From SIG299 sp051880375 (lineage in GTDB: Bacteria > Bacillota > Clostridia > Lachnospirales > Lachnospiraceae), in the NCBI GenBank assembly GCA_051880375.1, contig JBJENV010000041.1, forward strand, positions 5,321-69,320: a stretch of DNA of 64,000 nucleotides, given 5' to 3'. Shown here in pieces: positions 32,856 to 42,700 of this stretch (position 1 is the first letter of the stretch; every line of letters begins with the position of its first letter). The position numbers were made by a program, and so were the translations under genes. Under the pieces are notes generated by a model that ran no database searches, was not told the origin of the DNA, and was given only the letters and a program-made list of their open reading frames with translations.

Positions 32856-34094
32856 ATGAGTAAAGTAGTCATCATAGGCGGCGGCCCTGCCGGTATGATT
32901 GCCGGGATTGCGGCTGCACGGTGCGGTCATGAGGTTCATCTGTTTGAAAAAAACGAAAAGCTTGGAAAAAAGCTGTTTATTACCGGTAAGGGCAGGTGTA
33001 ACCTGACAAATGCCTGTGACATGCAGGAACTGATGAAACAGGTCATGAGTAATCCGCGTTTTTTATATAGTGCATTTCATCTGTTTGATAATGAAATGAC
33101 CATGAATTTCTTTGAAGAAATCGGTCTGCCGCTGAAAATAGAACGCGGTAACAGAGTTTTCCCGAGGTCTGACCATTCTTCGGATGTAATCAAAGTACTG
33201 CAAAAGGAACTGGAACGACTTGGTGTGCAGCTTTATCTGAATACCGAGGTAACCGAGGTGAAAGAGCTAAACGGAGCATTCCGTTCGATTGTTTTCGGAA
33301 GGAAAGGACAGGAGATGGAAGCGGATGCCTGCATCATTGCAACGGGAGGTCTTTCTTATCCGAGTACCGGCTCCACCGGAGACGGGTATCGCTTTGCAAA
33401 GACACTCGGGCATACCATAACGCCCTTGCAGCCATCCTTAGTAGCAGTAGAAATAAAAGAAGAATTTGTAAAGCAACTGCAGGGGCTTTCCCTTAAAAAT
33501 GTTGGTATCCGGCTGGTGCAGCAGGGAAAACTATTATATGCTGATTTCGGAGAAATGCTGTTTACACATTTCGGTGTCAGCGGTCCTCTGATTTTAAGCG
33601 CCAGCAGCTATATTGCATCAGAGCTTCAGAAAGGGAATCCTCTTCCGGAACTTCAGATTGACTTAAAACCGGCATTATCGGAAGAACAGGTGGATGCAAG
33701 AGTGATAAAGGATTTTGAAGAAGCAAAGAATAAGCAGTATAAAAATTCCCTGGAGCATCTTCTGCCGCAGAGAATGATTGATGTTATTGTGGAAAGAAGC
33801 GGCATCCCTTCGGACAAGAAGGTCAATGAAATCTCCAGAGAGGAACGCAGGCGTATGGTCGGAGTATTAAAATGTCTGACGCTGCATGTCTCAGGTCTGC
33901 GTGACTACAAGGAGGCTGTCATTACAAAGGGAGGAGTTTCCGTCAGGGAAGTACAGCCGGCTACGATGGAGTCCAGGCTTGTACAGGGGGTGTATTTTGC
34001 AGGAGAGGTGTTAGACCTTGATGCGATGACCGGTGGCTATAATCTGCAGATTGCATGGTCAACAGGCTATGCAGCCGGAAATTCGCAGTATTAA
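32856..34094 (+). CDS. BaiN/RdsA-family NAD(P)/FAD-dependent oxidoreductase (HI0933-like)
   Basis: Flavoprotein of the HI0933/YhiN family. The open frame begins at 32808, but ATG 32856 gives the canonical start of the FAD fold (MSKVVIIGGGPAGMIAGIAA) and 412 residues. Features are the GxGxxG FAD loop, the family-specific GRCNLTNA after KLFITGK (about residue 45-52), GGLSYPSTGSTGDGY, the TKGGVSVREV block and the closing FAD motif GEVLDLDAMTGGYNLQIAWSTG. Members include BaiN, implicated in bile acid 7-dehydroxylation, but most are of unknown substrate, so no specific reaction is claimed. cmk follows after 47 bases. Confidence 0.9.
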   Translation: MSKVVIIGGGPAGMIAGIAAARCGHEVHLFEKNEKLGKKLFITGKGRCNLTNACDMQELMKQVMSNPRFLYSAFHLFDNEMTMNFFEEIGLPLKIERGNRVFPRSDHSSDVIKVLQKELERLGVQLYLNTEVTEVKELNGAFRSIVFGRKGQEMEADACIIATGGLSYPSTGSTGDGYRFAKTLGHTITPLQPSLVAVEIKEEFVKQLQGLSLKNVGIRLVQQGKLLYADFGEMLFTHFGVSGPLILSASSYIASELQKGNPLPELQIDLKPALSEEQVDARVIKDFEEAKNKQYKNSLEHLLPQRMIDVIVERSGIPSDKKVNEISREERRRMVGVLKCLTLHVSGLRDYKEAVITKGGVSVREVQPATMESRLVQGVYFAGEVLDLDAMTGGYNLQIAWSTGYAAGNSQY

Positions 34095-34141
34095 AATAAT
34101 TGCGCGGCAGTTCAACCTGCGGCAGAATGAGAGGACAGACA

Positions 34142-34822
34142 ATGAAGCATATCAATATTGCCATTGACGGACCGGCAGGAGCCGGAAAAAGTACAATCGC
34201 AAAAGCGGTTGCAAAAAAGCGGGATATCGTTTATGTAGACACCGGAGCGATGTACCGTGCCATCGGACTCTATATTTTAAGGAATGGCATCGCGCCTGAC
34301 GATATTGTAACTATTGAGAAGGAGCTTCCGAACATTGATGTGTCCATCCTGTATGAAGATGGTGAACAGCTTGTACTGTTAAACGGAGAAAACGTCAACT
34401 CGGTGATTCGGACACAGGAGGTCGGCAATATGGCTTCGGCAACCTCCGTGCACAAAAAGGTGCGGGAGAAGCTGGTAGAGCTTCAGCAGGCTCTTGCGGC
34501 AAAGACGAGTGTTGTGATGGACGGCCGTGACATCGGTACGGCAGTTCTGCCGGATGCTGATGTAAAAATCTATCTGACGGCATCGGTTGAAGTTCGCGCA
34601 AAAAGAAGATTTGATGAACTGACGGCAAAAGGTGAGAACTGTGATTATGAAGTTTTAAAGCAGGAAATTGCAGCACGTGATGAACGCGACATGACGCGGG
34701 AAAATTCTCCGCTTCGTAAGGCAGAGGATGCCGTCGAGGTGGATACTTCGGATCTGAGTATTGAAGAAGCGGTAGCTGCGATTGAACAGGTGATTTTGAG
34801 AAAAACACAGATGATAGGATAG
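34142..34822 (+). CDS. cmk: Cytidylate kinase
   Basis: Cytosolic NMP kinase phosphorylating CMP and dCMP. ATG 34142 with GAGAGGA upstream is chosen over the longer frame from 34100, giving 226 residues, the family length. The P-loop is GPAGAGKST (about residues 9-17), followed by YVDTGAMYRAIGL. The NMP-binding insert has IRTQEVGNMASATS and the VMDGRDIGTAVLPDADVK segment. The lid is RDERDMTRENSPL. The cmk-ispH/rpsA order is common in clostridia, where cmk sits before the S1-like gene. Confidence 0.96.
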   Translation: MKHINIAIDGPAGAGKSTIAKAVAKKRDIVYVDTGAMYRAIGLYILRNGIAPDDIVTIEKELPNIDVSILYEDGEQLVLLNGENVNSVIRTQEVGNMASATSVHKKVREKLVELQQALAAKTSVVMDGRDIGTAVLPDADVKIYLTASVEVRAKRRFDELTAKGENCDYEVLKQEIAARDERDMTRENSPLRKAEDAVEVDTSDLSIEEAVAAIEQVILRKTQMIG

Positions 34823-34858
34823 TGGTATCGCAAATAATTAAGTATGGAAGTATAACAG

Positions 34859-36781
34859 ATGGAAGTAAAGGTAGCAAAAAGCGCAGGCTTTTGTTTTGGA
34901 GTGAAGCGCGCAATGGAGCTTGTGTTAAAGCAGCAGGCACTCGGAAAGCAGGTTTACACCTACGGACCGCTGATTCATAATGAAGAAGTTGTAAATTCAC
35001 TTGCAAAACAAGGTGTATGCGTGGTAAACTCTAAAGAAGAATGGGAAGGGAAAACTCCGGGAACACTGATTATACGTTCCCATGGCGTTTCAAGAGAGAT
35101 TTATGAGCAGATGAAAAGCAGTGCTCATGAGGTTTTGGATGCAACCTGCCCGTTTGTAAAAAAAATTCATCGGATTGTGGAACAGGAGAGCTCAGGCGGA
35201 AGACGTATTGTAGTCATCGGAAATGAGAAGCATCCGGAGGTACAGGGAATTTTAGGATGGTGTAATAGTCCGGCAATTGTCATTGAAAACGAAGAAATGG
35301 CAGAAAATTTAGGACTAAATACCCAGGAAAAGCTTTGTGTTGTAGCCCAGACGACATTTAACAGCAAGAAATTTCAAGATTTAGTTGAAATTATAGCTAA
35401 AAAGGGTTATGATATACTTGTTTTAAGTACGATATGCAGTGCCACAGAAGAGCGTCAGAGCGAAACGAGAAGCTTGGCGGCGGAATCGGACGCAATGATT
35501 GTCATCGGTGGTGCGCATAGCTCAAATACACGTAAGTTGTATGAGATATCAAAACAGCAATGTGTAAATACTTACTTTATACAGAAACTTACTGACCTTG
35601 ATTTAACTTCGTTTAAATCATTCCGTAGTGTAGGTATTACAGCAGGGGCATCAACCCCAAACAATATTATCAAGGAGGTTCATACCAGCATGTCAGAATT
35701 AAGTTTTGATCAATTATTGGAGGAGTCTTTTAAGACAATACACAACGGAGAGGTAGTCGAGGGTACTGTGATTCGTGTTAAAGAAGACGAAATTGTCTTA
35801 AATATAGGCTACAAAGCTGACGGTATCATTACCAGAAGCGAGTACACAAACACTCCGAATGTGGATTTAACCACAGTAGTAAAAGAAGGCGACAAGATGC
35901 AGGCAAAGGTTCTGAAGGTAAACGATGGCGAGGGTCAGGTATTGTTAACCTATAAGAGACTTGCAGCAGAGAAGGGAAGCAAGAGATTAGAAGAAGCTTT
36001 CAACAACAAGGAAGTTTTAACTGCTCCGGTTTCCGCAGTGTTAGAAGGCGGTTTAAGCGTTATCGTGGATGAAACAAGAGTATTCATTCCGGCAAGCCTT
36101 GTATCCGATACGTATGAAAAGGATTTATCCAAGTATAAGGATCAGGAAATTGAATTTGTAATCAGTGAGTTCAATCCGAAGAGAAGAAGAATTATCGGTG
36201 ACCGTAAGCAGCTTCTTCTTGCAAAGAAGGCAGAGCTTCAGAAGGAACTTTTTGAGAGAATTCATGTTGGCGATGTAGTAGAAGGTACCGTTAAGAATGT
36301 TACCGATTTCGGTGTTTTCATCGATCTCGGCGGTGTAGACGGTCTGCTTCATATTTCCGAAATGTCCTGGGGCAGAGTAGAAAATCCGAAGAAGGTATTT
36401 AAGACCGGCGACAGTGTTCGTGCTTTCATTAAAGACATTTCCGGCGAGAAGGTTGCCTTAAGCTTAAAGTTTGAGGATCAGAATCCTTGGGCAAATGCAG
36501 AAACAGATTATGCGGTAGGTAATGTGGTAACCGGTAAGGTTGCACGTATGACTGATTTTGGTGCATTTGTTGAACTGGTACCTGGTGTAGATGCACTTCT
36601 GCATGTTTCCCAGATTTCCAGAAACCATGTAGACAAGCCTGCAGATGTATTAAAGATTGGTCAGGAAATTACAGCGAAGATTGTAGACTTCAATCTGGCA
36701 GATAAGAAGATTAGTCTGAGCATGAAGGCGCTGGAAACTCCGGCTGAGGAACCGGCTGCTGAAGAAGAGTCTGCAGAATAA
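34859..36781 (+). CDS. ispH: Fusion: HMBPP reductase IspH + ribosomal protein S1-like domains
   Basis: A 640-residue two-part protein. Residues 1 to about 282 are IspH/LytB, the 4Fe-4S enzyme making IPP and DMAPP at the end of the non-mevalonate pathway. The cluster cysteines are at 12 (GFCFGV), 97 (ATCPFV) and 193 (ICSATEERQ). After a short linker come four S1 RNA-binding repeats at about 297-366, 382-449, 467-537 and 553-622, the last two strongest (TDFGVFIDLGGVDGLLHISE and TDFGAFVELVPGVDALLHVS), and an acidic tail. The fusion is known in clostridia. No frameshift or internal stop lies at the joint. ispG and dxr of the same pathway are in this window. Confidence 0.95.
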   Translation: MEVKVAKSAGFCFGVKRAMELVLKQQALGKQVYTYGPLIHNEEVVNSLAKQGVCVVNSKEEWEGKTPGTLIIRSHGVSREIYEQMKSSAHEVLDATCPFVKKIHRIVEQESSGGRRIVVIGNEKHPEVQGILGWCNSPAIVIENEEMAENLGLNTQEKLCVVAQTTFNSKKFQDLVEIIAKKGYDILVLSTICSATEERQSETRSLAAESDAMIVIGGAHSSNTRKLYEISKQQCVNTYFIQKLTDLDLTSFKSFRSVGITAGASTPNNIIKEVHTSMSELSFDQLLEESFKTIHNGEVVEGTVIRVKEDEIVLNIGYKADGIITRSEYTNTPNVDLTTVVKEGDKMQAKVLKVNDGEGQVLLTYKRLAAEKGSKRLEEAFNNKEVLTAPVSAVLEGGLSVIVDETRVFIPASLVSDTYEKDLSKYKDQEIEFVISEFNPKRRRIIGDRKQLLLAKKAELQKELFERIHVGDVVEGTVKNVTDFGVFIDLGGVDGLLHISEMSWGRVENPKKVFKTGDSVRAFIKDISGEKVALSLKFEDQNPWANAETDYAVGNVVTGKVARMTDFGAFVELVPGVDALLHVSQISRNHVDKPADVLKIGQEITAKIVDFNLADKKISLSMKALETPAEEPAAEEESAE

Positions 36782-36819
36782 CAGGAAGGTAAATAGCGCA
36801 CTTAATAAGGTGCAGACGG

Positions 36820-36850
36820 CTTAAGCGGACCTTGTGTCCGCTTAAGTTTT
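36820..36850 (+). terminator. Terminator after ispH-rpsA
   Basis: A perfect 11-bp stem, CTTAAGCGGAC (36820-36830) and GTCCGCTTAAG (36836-36846), with a 5-base loop and a TTTT tail. It separates cheR from the upstream operon, although the T-run is short. Confidence 0.8.
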
Positions 36851-36889
36851 ATAAACGAAATGAGATGCGGAACTTAGGAGGTGGCAGTA

Positions 36890-37663
36890 ATGGAGGATTA
36901 CGAAGGTTTTAAAAAGCAGATTTTTGCGTTGACTCAGATTGATTTAAATGCATATAAGGAAAAGCAGATGCGCAGACGAATTGATTCCCTGATTACAAAA
37001 AACGGAATCCATACATATAAAGACTATGTGGCGGCTTTGAAGGCGGATAAAGCAATGTTTGAAGAATTCGTCAACTATCTTACGATTAACGTATCGGAAT
37101 TTTACCGCAATCCGGAACAGTGGACAATTCTGGAAAATGAAATTCTTCCTCAGCTGATGGCAAAAACAAAATCATTAAAAATCTGGAGTGCTGCATGCTC
37201 CACCGGTGATGAGCCGTACTCCCTTGTCATGATGCTTTCCAGACATATGCCGCTGTCTGCTATTAAAATTCTTGCAACGGATATTGATAAGCAGGTATTG
37301 GAAAAGGCGAAAAACGGATTATATAATATTAAGAGCTTAAAAGGACTTCCTCAGGATTTAATGAAGAAGTATGTGACTCAGGTCAATGAATATACCTGCA
37401 AAATATCGGATGAGGTAAAGCGTTGTGTGGAGTTTAAGCAGCATAATCTGTTAAAGGATCCGTATCCGAAGGACTGTGACCTGATTGTCTGCCGCAATGT
37501 ATTAATTTACTTCACGGAAGAGGCGAAAGTTGAAATTTATAAGAAATTCAACGATTCCCTGAAAAAGGACGGAATGTTGTTTGTAGGCTCTACGGAGCAG
37601 ATTATTCAGGCTTCCACATTAGGTTTTGCAACTGCAAAGTCATTTTTCTATCGAAAACTTTAA
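36890..37663 (+). CDS. cheR: CheR-type protein-glutamate methyltransferase
   Basis: SAM-dependent enzyme that methylates glutamates of chemoreceptors. ATG 36890 behind TTAGGAGG is preferred to the GTG at 36881, giving 257 residues. The N-terminal all-alpha domain has the MRRRIDSLITK type helix, and NVSEFYRNPEQW is the CheR motif. The Rossmann domain has SAACSTGDEPYSLVM, ATDIDKQVLEKAKNGLY and VCRNVLIYFTEEAK, and it ends MLFVGSTEQI. No other chemotaxis gene is in the window. It stands alone between a terminator and the plsX promoter, so receptors and CheB must be elsewhere if it acts in chemotaxis. Confidence 0.93.
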   Translation: MEDYEGFKKQIFALTQIDLNAYKEKQMRRRIDSLITKNGIHTYKDYVAALKADKAMFEEFVNYLTINVSEFYRNPEQWTILENEILPQLMAKTKSLKIWSAACSTGDEPYSLVMMLSRHMPLSAIKILATDIDKQVLEKAKNGLYNIKSLKGLPQDLMKKYVTQVNEYTCKISDEVKRCVEFKQHNLLKDPYPKDCDLIVCRNVLIYFTEEAKVEIYKKFNDSLKKDGMLFVGSTEQIIQASTLGFATAKSFFYRKL

Positions 37664-37672
37664 ATCGACTTG

Positions 37673-37701
37673 TTGATTTTTATATAGATATCTAGTATAG
37701 T
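37673..37701 (+). promoter_or_regulatory. Sigma-A promoter of plsX-acpP-rnc-smc operon
   Basis: TTGATT (37673-37678), 17 bp, TATAGT (37696-37701), located 10 bases after the cheR stop and 38 bases before the plsX ATG. No obvious FapR-type inverted repeat is visible around it. Confidence 0.75.
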
Positions 37702-37738
37702 GTGTATAGAAACTGACAGGATAGCATGGAGGAGCGTT

Positions 37739-38752
37739 ATGAACGAAACAGTAAGAGTAGCAGTCGATGCAATGGGTGGTGACAATGCACCATCGGAAAT
37801 TGTAAAGGGAGCTGTCCTTGCGGTAGAGCAGGATGCAAGAATCAAGGTATTTCTCGTTGGAAAAGAAGCATTGATCCAGAAAGAATTAGAGAAGTATCAG
37901 GATCACTCAGATCGAATCGAAGTGGTCAATGCAGACGAAATCATTACCAACGACGAAGCACCGGTAATGGCAATCCGCAGAAAGAAAGACTCTTCCATTG
38001 TTGTCGGTATGAATCTGGTAAAAAAACAGGAAGCAGATGCCTTTGTGTCCGCAGGAAGCACCGGAGCTGTTTTGGTAGGTTCCCAGCTTGTTGTCGGCAG
38101 AATCAAAGGAGTGGAGCGTCCGCCGTTAGCGCCGCTCATTCCTACGACGAAGGGAGTATCGCTTCTGATTGACTGCGGTGCAAACGTTGATGCCAGACCA
38201 TCCCACCTGTTACAGTTTGCAAAGATGGGTTCCGTTTATATGGAACACGTCATGGGAGTAAAGAATCCCAAAGTGGCAATTGTGAATATTGGTTTGGAAG
38301 AAGAAAAAGGGAATATGCTCGTAAAAGAGACATATCCTATGTTAAAGAACTGCAACGATATTAACTTTATCGGAAGCATAGAAGCAAGAGAAATTCCAAA
38401 TGGATATGCAGATGTCATTGTATGTGAAGCGTTTGTCGGAAATGTGATTTTAAAGCTTTATGAAGGTGTCGCAAATGCACTGGTCGGGGAAATCAAGAAA
38501 GGTATGATGTCCTCGTTGCGTAGCAAAATCGGTGCGCTGTTAGTAAAGCCTGCATTGAAGCAGACGCTCAAATCTATGGATACCACCGACTACGGCGGTG
38601 CGCCGATGCTTGGCTTAAACAGTCTTGTCGTGAAGACGCACGGAAGCTCCAAGAGCAAGGAGGTTAAAAACTCCATTTTACAGTGTATTGCTTATACGGA
38701 GCAGAATATCAGTGAAAAGATCAGAGAAAATATTGCTAAAAATGAAGAGTAA
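37739..38752 (+). CDS. plsX: Phosphate acyltransferase PlsX
   Basis: Converts acyl-ACP to acyl-phosphate for the PlsX/PlsY route of phosphatidic acid synthesis; peripheral membrane. ATG 37739 behind ATGGAGGAG is chosen over an upstream in-frame start at 37700, giving 337 residues. Signatures are VAVDAMGGDNAPSEIV at the N-terminus, DEAPVMAIRRKKDSS, VSAGSTGAVLVGS, and the C-terminal DYGGAPMLGLNSLVVKTHGSS. acpP, encoding the acyl carrier protein, lies 17 bases after the stop, the usual plsX-acpP pairing. Confidence 0.97.
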   Translation: MNETVRVAVDAMGGDNAPSEIVKGAVLAVEQDARIKVFLVGKEALIQKELEKYQDHSDRIEVVNADEIITNDEAPVMAIRRKKDSSIVVGMNLVKKQEADAFVSAGSTGAVLVGSQLVVGRIKGVERPPLAPLIPTTKGVSLLIDCGANVDARPSHLLQFAKMGSVYMEHVMGVKNPKVAIVNIGLEEEKGNMLVKETYPMLKNCNDINFIGSIEAREIPNGYADVIVCEAFVGNVILKLYEGVANALVGEIKKGMMSSLRSKIGALLVKPALKQTLKSMDTTDYGGAPMLGLNSLVVKTHGSSKSKEVKNSILQCIAYTEQNISEKIRENIAKNEE

Positions 38753-38769
38753 GGAGGATGCAGAACACA

Positions 38770-39000
38770 ATGGAATTTGAAAAGATTCAGAAGATTATCA
38801 GCGAGGTGTTAAATGTAGACGCTGACGAAATTACAATGGAGACTACCTTCGTGGATGATTTAGGTGCGGACTCTCTCGACATTTTCCAGATTATCATGGG
38901 AATGGAAGAGGAATTTGACATTGAAATTGCAAATGAAGATGCCGAGAATATTGTAACGGTAGGCGATGCAGTAGAACAGATTAAAAACGCATTAAGCTAA
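38770..39000 (+). CDS. acpP: Acyl carrier protein
   Basis: A small acidic carrier whose Ser in the GADSLD motif takes 4'-phosphopantetheine. The frame has ATGs at 38758 and 38770. AAGGAGG ends right at 38757, so the first ATG is too close and the second, 12 bases away, is the more plausible start, giving 76 residues (MEFEKIQKIISEVL). The modification serine is near residue 36. Helix content and the acidic profile are typical. A hairpin with a T-run after the gene may separate its abundant transcript from rnc. Confidence 0.95.
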   Translation: MEFEKIQKIISEVLNVDADEITMETTFVDDLGADSLDIFQIIMGMEEEFDIEIANEDAENIVTVGDAVEQIKNALS

Positions 39001-39027
39001 TAATGTGAGCGCAGGATGCTCAAAAAT

Positions 39028-39059
39028 GGCTGTTGATATGAGTCAGCAGCCTTTTTTTT
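39028..39059 (+). terminator. Terminator or attenuator between acpP and rnc
   Basis: GGCTGTTGA (39028-39036) pairs with TCAGCAGCC (39043-39051, one G-U) with a 6-base loop and eight T residues. It sits inside an otherwise continuous plsX-acpP-rnc-smc-ftsY run, so partial termination to keep acpP mRNA high is a reasonable reading. Confidence 0.8.
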
Positions 39060-39079
39060 GAAAGGAGGATGCATTCTAT

Positions 39080-39796
39080 ATGAAGCAGGAACGATTGCAG
39101 AAATTTGAAAAAGAAATCGGCTATTGCTTTAAGAAAAAGGAACTGCTTATAAATGCGCTGACACACAGCTCGTATGCGCATGAAAAGTATCAGCCGAAGC
39201 TTTCGGATAATGAGCGGTTGGAGTTCCTGGGAGATGCTGTTTTGGAACTTATCTCCAGCGATTACTTATATACGCTGTATCCGGAGAAGGAGGAAGGCGA
39301 TTTGACAAAGCTTCGTGCCAGTCTTGTCTGTGAGGTAAATCTGGCTGCAAGCGCAAGACAGGTAAAGCTCGGAGAATATCTGCTGCTTGGAAAGGGCGAA
39401 GATTTAACTGGCGGAAGAGAACGGGATTCCGTTCTATCGGATGCGTTTGAGGCAGTCATCGGAGCGATGTATCTGGACGGTGGTTTTACTAGTGCAAAAG
39501 AGTTTGTTCTGACTTATGTATTAAATGATATTGAGCATAAGAAGCTCTTTTTTGATAGTAAGACTATTTTGCAGGACATCATTCAGAATGAGTTCCGTGG
39601 AACACTTCGCTATGAACTTATTTCTGAAGAAGGGCCGGATCATAATAAAAGCTTTATGGTACAGGCGTATATGGACAAGTATCCGATGCAGACAGGAACA
39701 GGACATACAAAAAAGGCAGCAGAGCAAAACGCCGCATATCAGTCACTTTTAAAGTTAAAGGCCGGCGAATATCAAGATTGGAAACAGGGGAAGTAA
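39080..39796 (+). CDS. rnc: Ribonuclease III
   Basis: Double-strand-specific endoribonuclease for rRNA and mRNA processing, 238 residues. The catalytic RNase III domain has LTHSSYAHE, the signature NERLEFLGDAVLEL (about residues 41-54) and SDAFEAVIGAMYLDGG with the metal-binding acidic residues. The C-terminal dsRNA-binding domain spans about 155-230 (KTILQDIIQNEF, then GTGHTKKAAEQNAAYQSLL). AAAGGAGG precedes the ATG. The stop is 3 bases before smc; rnc-smc-ftsY is a classic Firmicutes order. Confidence 0.97.
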   Translation: MKQERLQKFEKEIGYCFKKKELLINALTHSSYAHEKYQPKLSDNERLEFLGDAVLELISSDYLYTLYPEKEEGDLTKLRASLVCEVNLAASARQVKLGEYLLLGKGEDLTGGRERDSVLSDAFEAVIGAMYLDGGFTSAKEFVLTYVLNDIEHKKLFFDSKTILQDIIQNEFRGTLRYELISEEGPDHNKSFMVQAYMDKYPMQTGTGHTKKAAEQNAAYQSLLKLKAGEYQDWKQGK

Positions 39797-39799
39797 TGT

Positions 39800-42700
39800 A
39801 TGTATTTAAAAAGCATAGAAGTGCATGGTTTTAAATCGTTTGCAAATAAAATTGTGTTTAAGTTTCATGACGGAATTACTGCAATTGTAGGACCAAACGG
39901 AAGCGGTAAAAGTAATGTGGCGGATGCGGTTCGCTGGGTACTTGGCGAGCAGAGTGCAAAGCAGCTGCGCGGAAGTAAAATGGAAGATGTCATTTTTTCC
40001 GGAACACAGCTTCGTAAGCCGATGGGGTATGCTTATGTTGCAATTACACTGGATAACTCAGACCACAAGCTTCCGATTGACTATGAAGAGGTTACGGTCG
40101 CAAGAAGAGTATACCGTTCGGGAGAAAGCGAATATTTGATTAATGGAAACAGCTGCAGGCTTCGTGATGTGCAGGAGTTGTTTTTGGATACCGGTATCGG
40201 TAAAGAGGGCTATTCCATTATCGGACAGGGGCAGATTGATAAAATTTTAAGCGGTAAGCCGGAAGACAGACGAGAACTCTTTGATGAGGCTGCCGGAATC
40301 GTAAAGTATAAAAAAAGAAAGGCAGCGGCAGAAAAGGAGCTTGCCGAGGAACAGTTAAATCTGTCCCGAATTACGGATATTTTGTCCGAAATTGAAAAGC
40401 AGGTTGGACCGTTACAGAAGCAGTCGGAGGTGGCAAAGGAATATCTGCGATTAAAGGAAGCCCTGAAACGGCTTGAAATCAATCTGTTTTTGCTGGATTA
40501 CGAGCGAAGCGAGGCTTCCAGGGAGGAGCTTGATAAAAAGTCCGGAATTGTAAACGGTGATATTGAGGATACCAGAGCTAAGTATGACAGTACAAAGCAG
40601 GAATACGAGCGCCTGGAGGCAGAACTGGAACAGTATTCCTCTGACATTGATAAAAAGAAGGAGCAGAAAAACGAACTTCTGATGCTGATACAGAAGCGGG
40701 AAGGTGAAATTACGCTGATGCAGGAGAAAATTTCGTCCCTGCACTTAAGTGATGCCCACTATCAGCAGAGAAAGACAGCACTGGAAACCGAAATTTCCGG
40801 TAAGCAGGAGGAACTGCTCCGTCATGAGGAAGAAAGAAAAGCACTGGAAGCGTCCATGGAGGAATTAAAGGAGCGTCAGAAAGCAAGCCTTGAGGAACTT
40901 GACGCAATCCGTGGGCGTATTACAGAGTGTACGCAGAAGATGGAAGAATGCAACCGTCTTGTACTGCAGGTAATGAATCAGGATACGGAGATTAAGACAA
41001 AGCTGCAGCGATTCGAAACGCTGGAAGAACAGAATGCTATTAAAAAGGCGGAGATGGCACAAAAAATACTGCATCATAAGTCGGAAGAGGCGCAGTATGG
41101 AGAAGCGGTAGAAACCTGTAAGGAAGCTCTTCTTACAGTTTCCGAAAAAATAAAGGAACAAAGGAACTGGCTTACTGAACAGGAAACGAAGGAGCAGGAA
41201 ATCAGGGAAAAGATGTCTCTGCTTAGCTCTTCCATCGAAAAATTGCAAAGAAGCCAGATTGAAGAGGCATCGAAATTAGAGGCACTCAGGAATCTGACCG
41301 AGCGATATGACGGCTATGGCAACAGTATCCGCAAGGTCATGGAGAAGAAAGCGGAAAATGCCGGAATTATCGGTGTTGTTGCAGACATCATCAAGGTGGA
41401 CAAACGCTACGAAACAGCGATTGAAACGGCGCTCGGTGCAAGCATCCAGAACATTGTAACAAAGGATGAAGCTACTGCAAAGCAGATGGTAGAATACCTG
41501 AAAGCGGGTAAATTCGGTCGCGCTACATTTCTTCCGCTCACGAGCATTACGACAAAGGCGCTTGGAGGAAGCAAAGAGCAGGCAGAGAACGAGCAGGGTG
41601 TCATCGGATATGCGCATACGCTGGTAGCGGCGGATAAGGAATATGATGAACTGATGAAGTACCTGCTTGGCAGAATACTGGTAGTAGATACGATGGATCA
41701 TGCGCTTTCACTTGCCAGAAAGTATCATTATTCGCTTCGTATTGTGACGCTGGAAGGCGAACAGTTAAATCCGGGCGGTTCGATTTCCGGCGGTGCATAT
41801 AAAAACAACAGCAATCTGCTCGGACGCCGAAGAGAAATGGAAGAAGGCGAGAAAAAACTTGCTGTGTGGAAAAAGCAATCAGAGGAACAGACAAAGGAAC
41901 GGGAAATGCTTCGCACCGAACGGGAGTCACTCCGTACTGCTATGAATGCGGGTAAGGAGCAGCTGCAGAATCTGTTCTTAGAGCAGAATACGGCAAAACT
42001 TAATCTTAATCAGGAGGAAGAGCGACTGAATGCATTGAAGGAAGCTTATTCTTCCATTGAGGAAGAAGTTCGCGGTCTGGAACTTCAGAATCAGGAGAAC
42101 CGTGTAAGTTCAGGACAGTTAAAGGAACTGTTAAAGAAAAACGAAACGACGAGAGAAGAAGCCAAAGAAACCATCGAGGAATGCAGCCATAAACTGGAAG
42201 AGGACAGAAGGCTGGAGCAGTATGCAAGCGAAAAGAATTCCAGCTTACGTCTGGAGGGAGCAAACCTGGAGCAGAGTATACAGTTTACGGATGAAAACAT
42301 CCATCGTGTACAGACTGAAAAGAAGCGTCTTACAGAAGAAAAGGAAACCTTTACTGCGGAGGCAGGCACGACAAAGGAACGTATTGAGGAGCAGGAGGCA
42401 GGTATTCGCAGGGCACATGAGGACGTAGCAGCATGGAAGACAGCTGTATCCGGTCTAAATGAGGTATTAAAGGAACTGGAGGAAAAGAAGGACGAAATTA
42501 CAAAGGGACATAAAAACTTCTTTACAAAACGCGAGGAACTGTCCCAGCGAATTTCAGAACTGGATAAGGAAGCGTTCCGTCTTTCCAACCAGTTAGAGCG
42601 TATTACCGAAGCAATGAATGCCCAGTGCAATTACATGTGGGAGGAATACGAAGTTACTGTGGAATCTGCGAAGGGTTACCGCGATGAAGCAATTACGGGC

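Noticed and set aside
42091..42630. Long Ser/Phe-rich - strand frame inside smc
   Set aside because: It is the usual antisense shadow of a Glu/Lys-rich coiled coil; several others of this type lie in smc, ftsY and the bactofilin gene.
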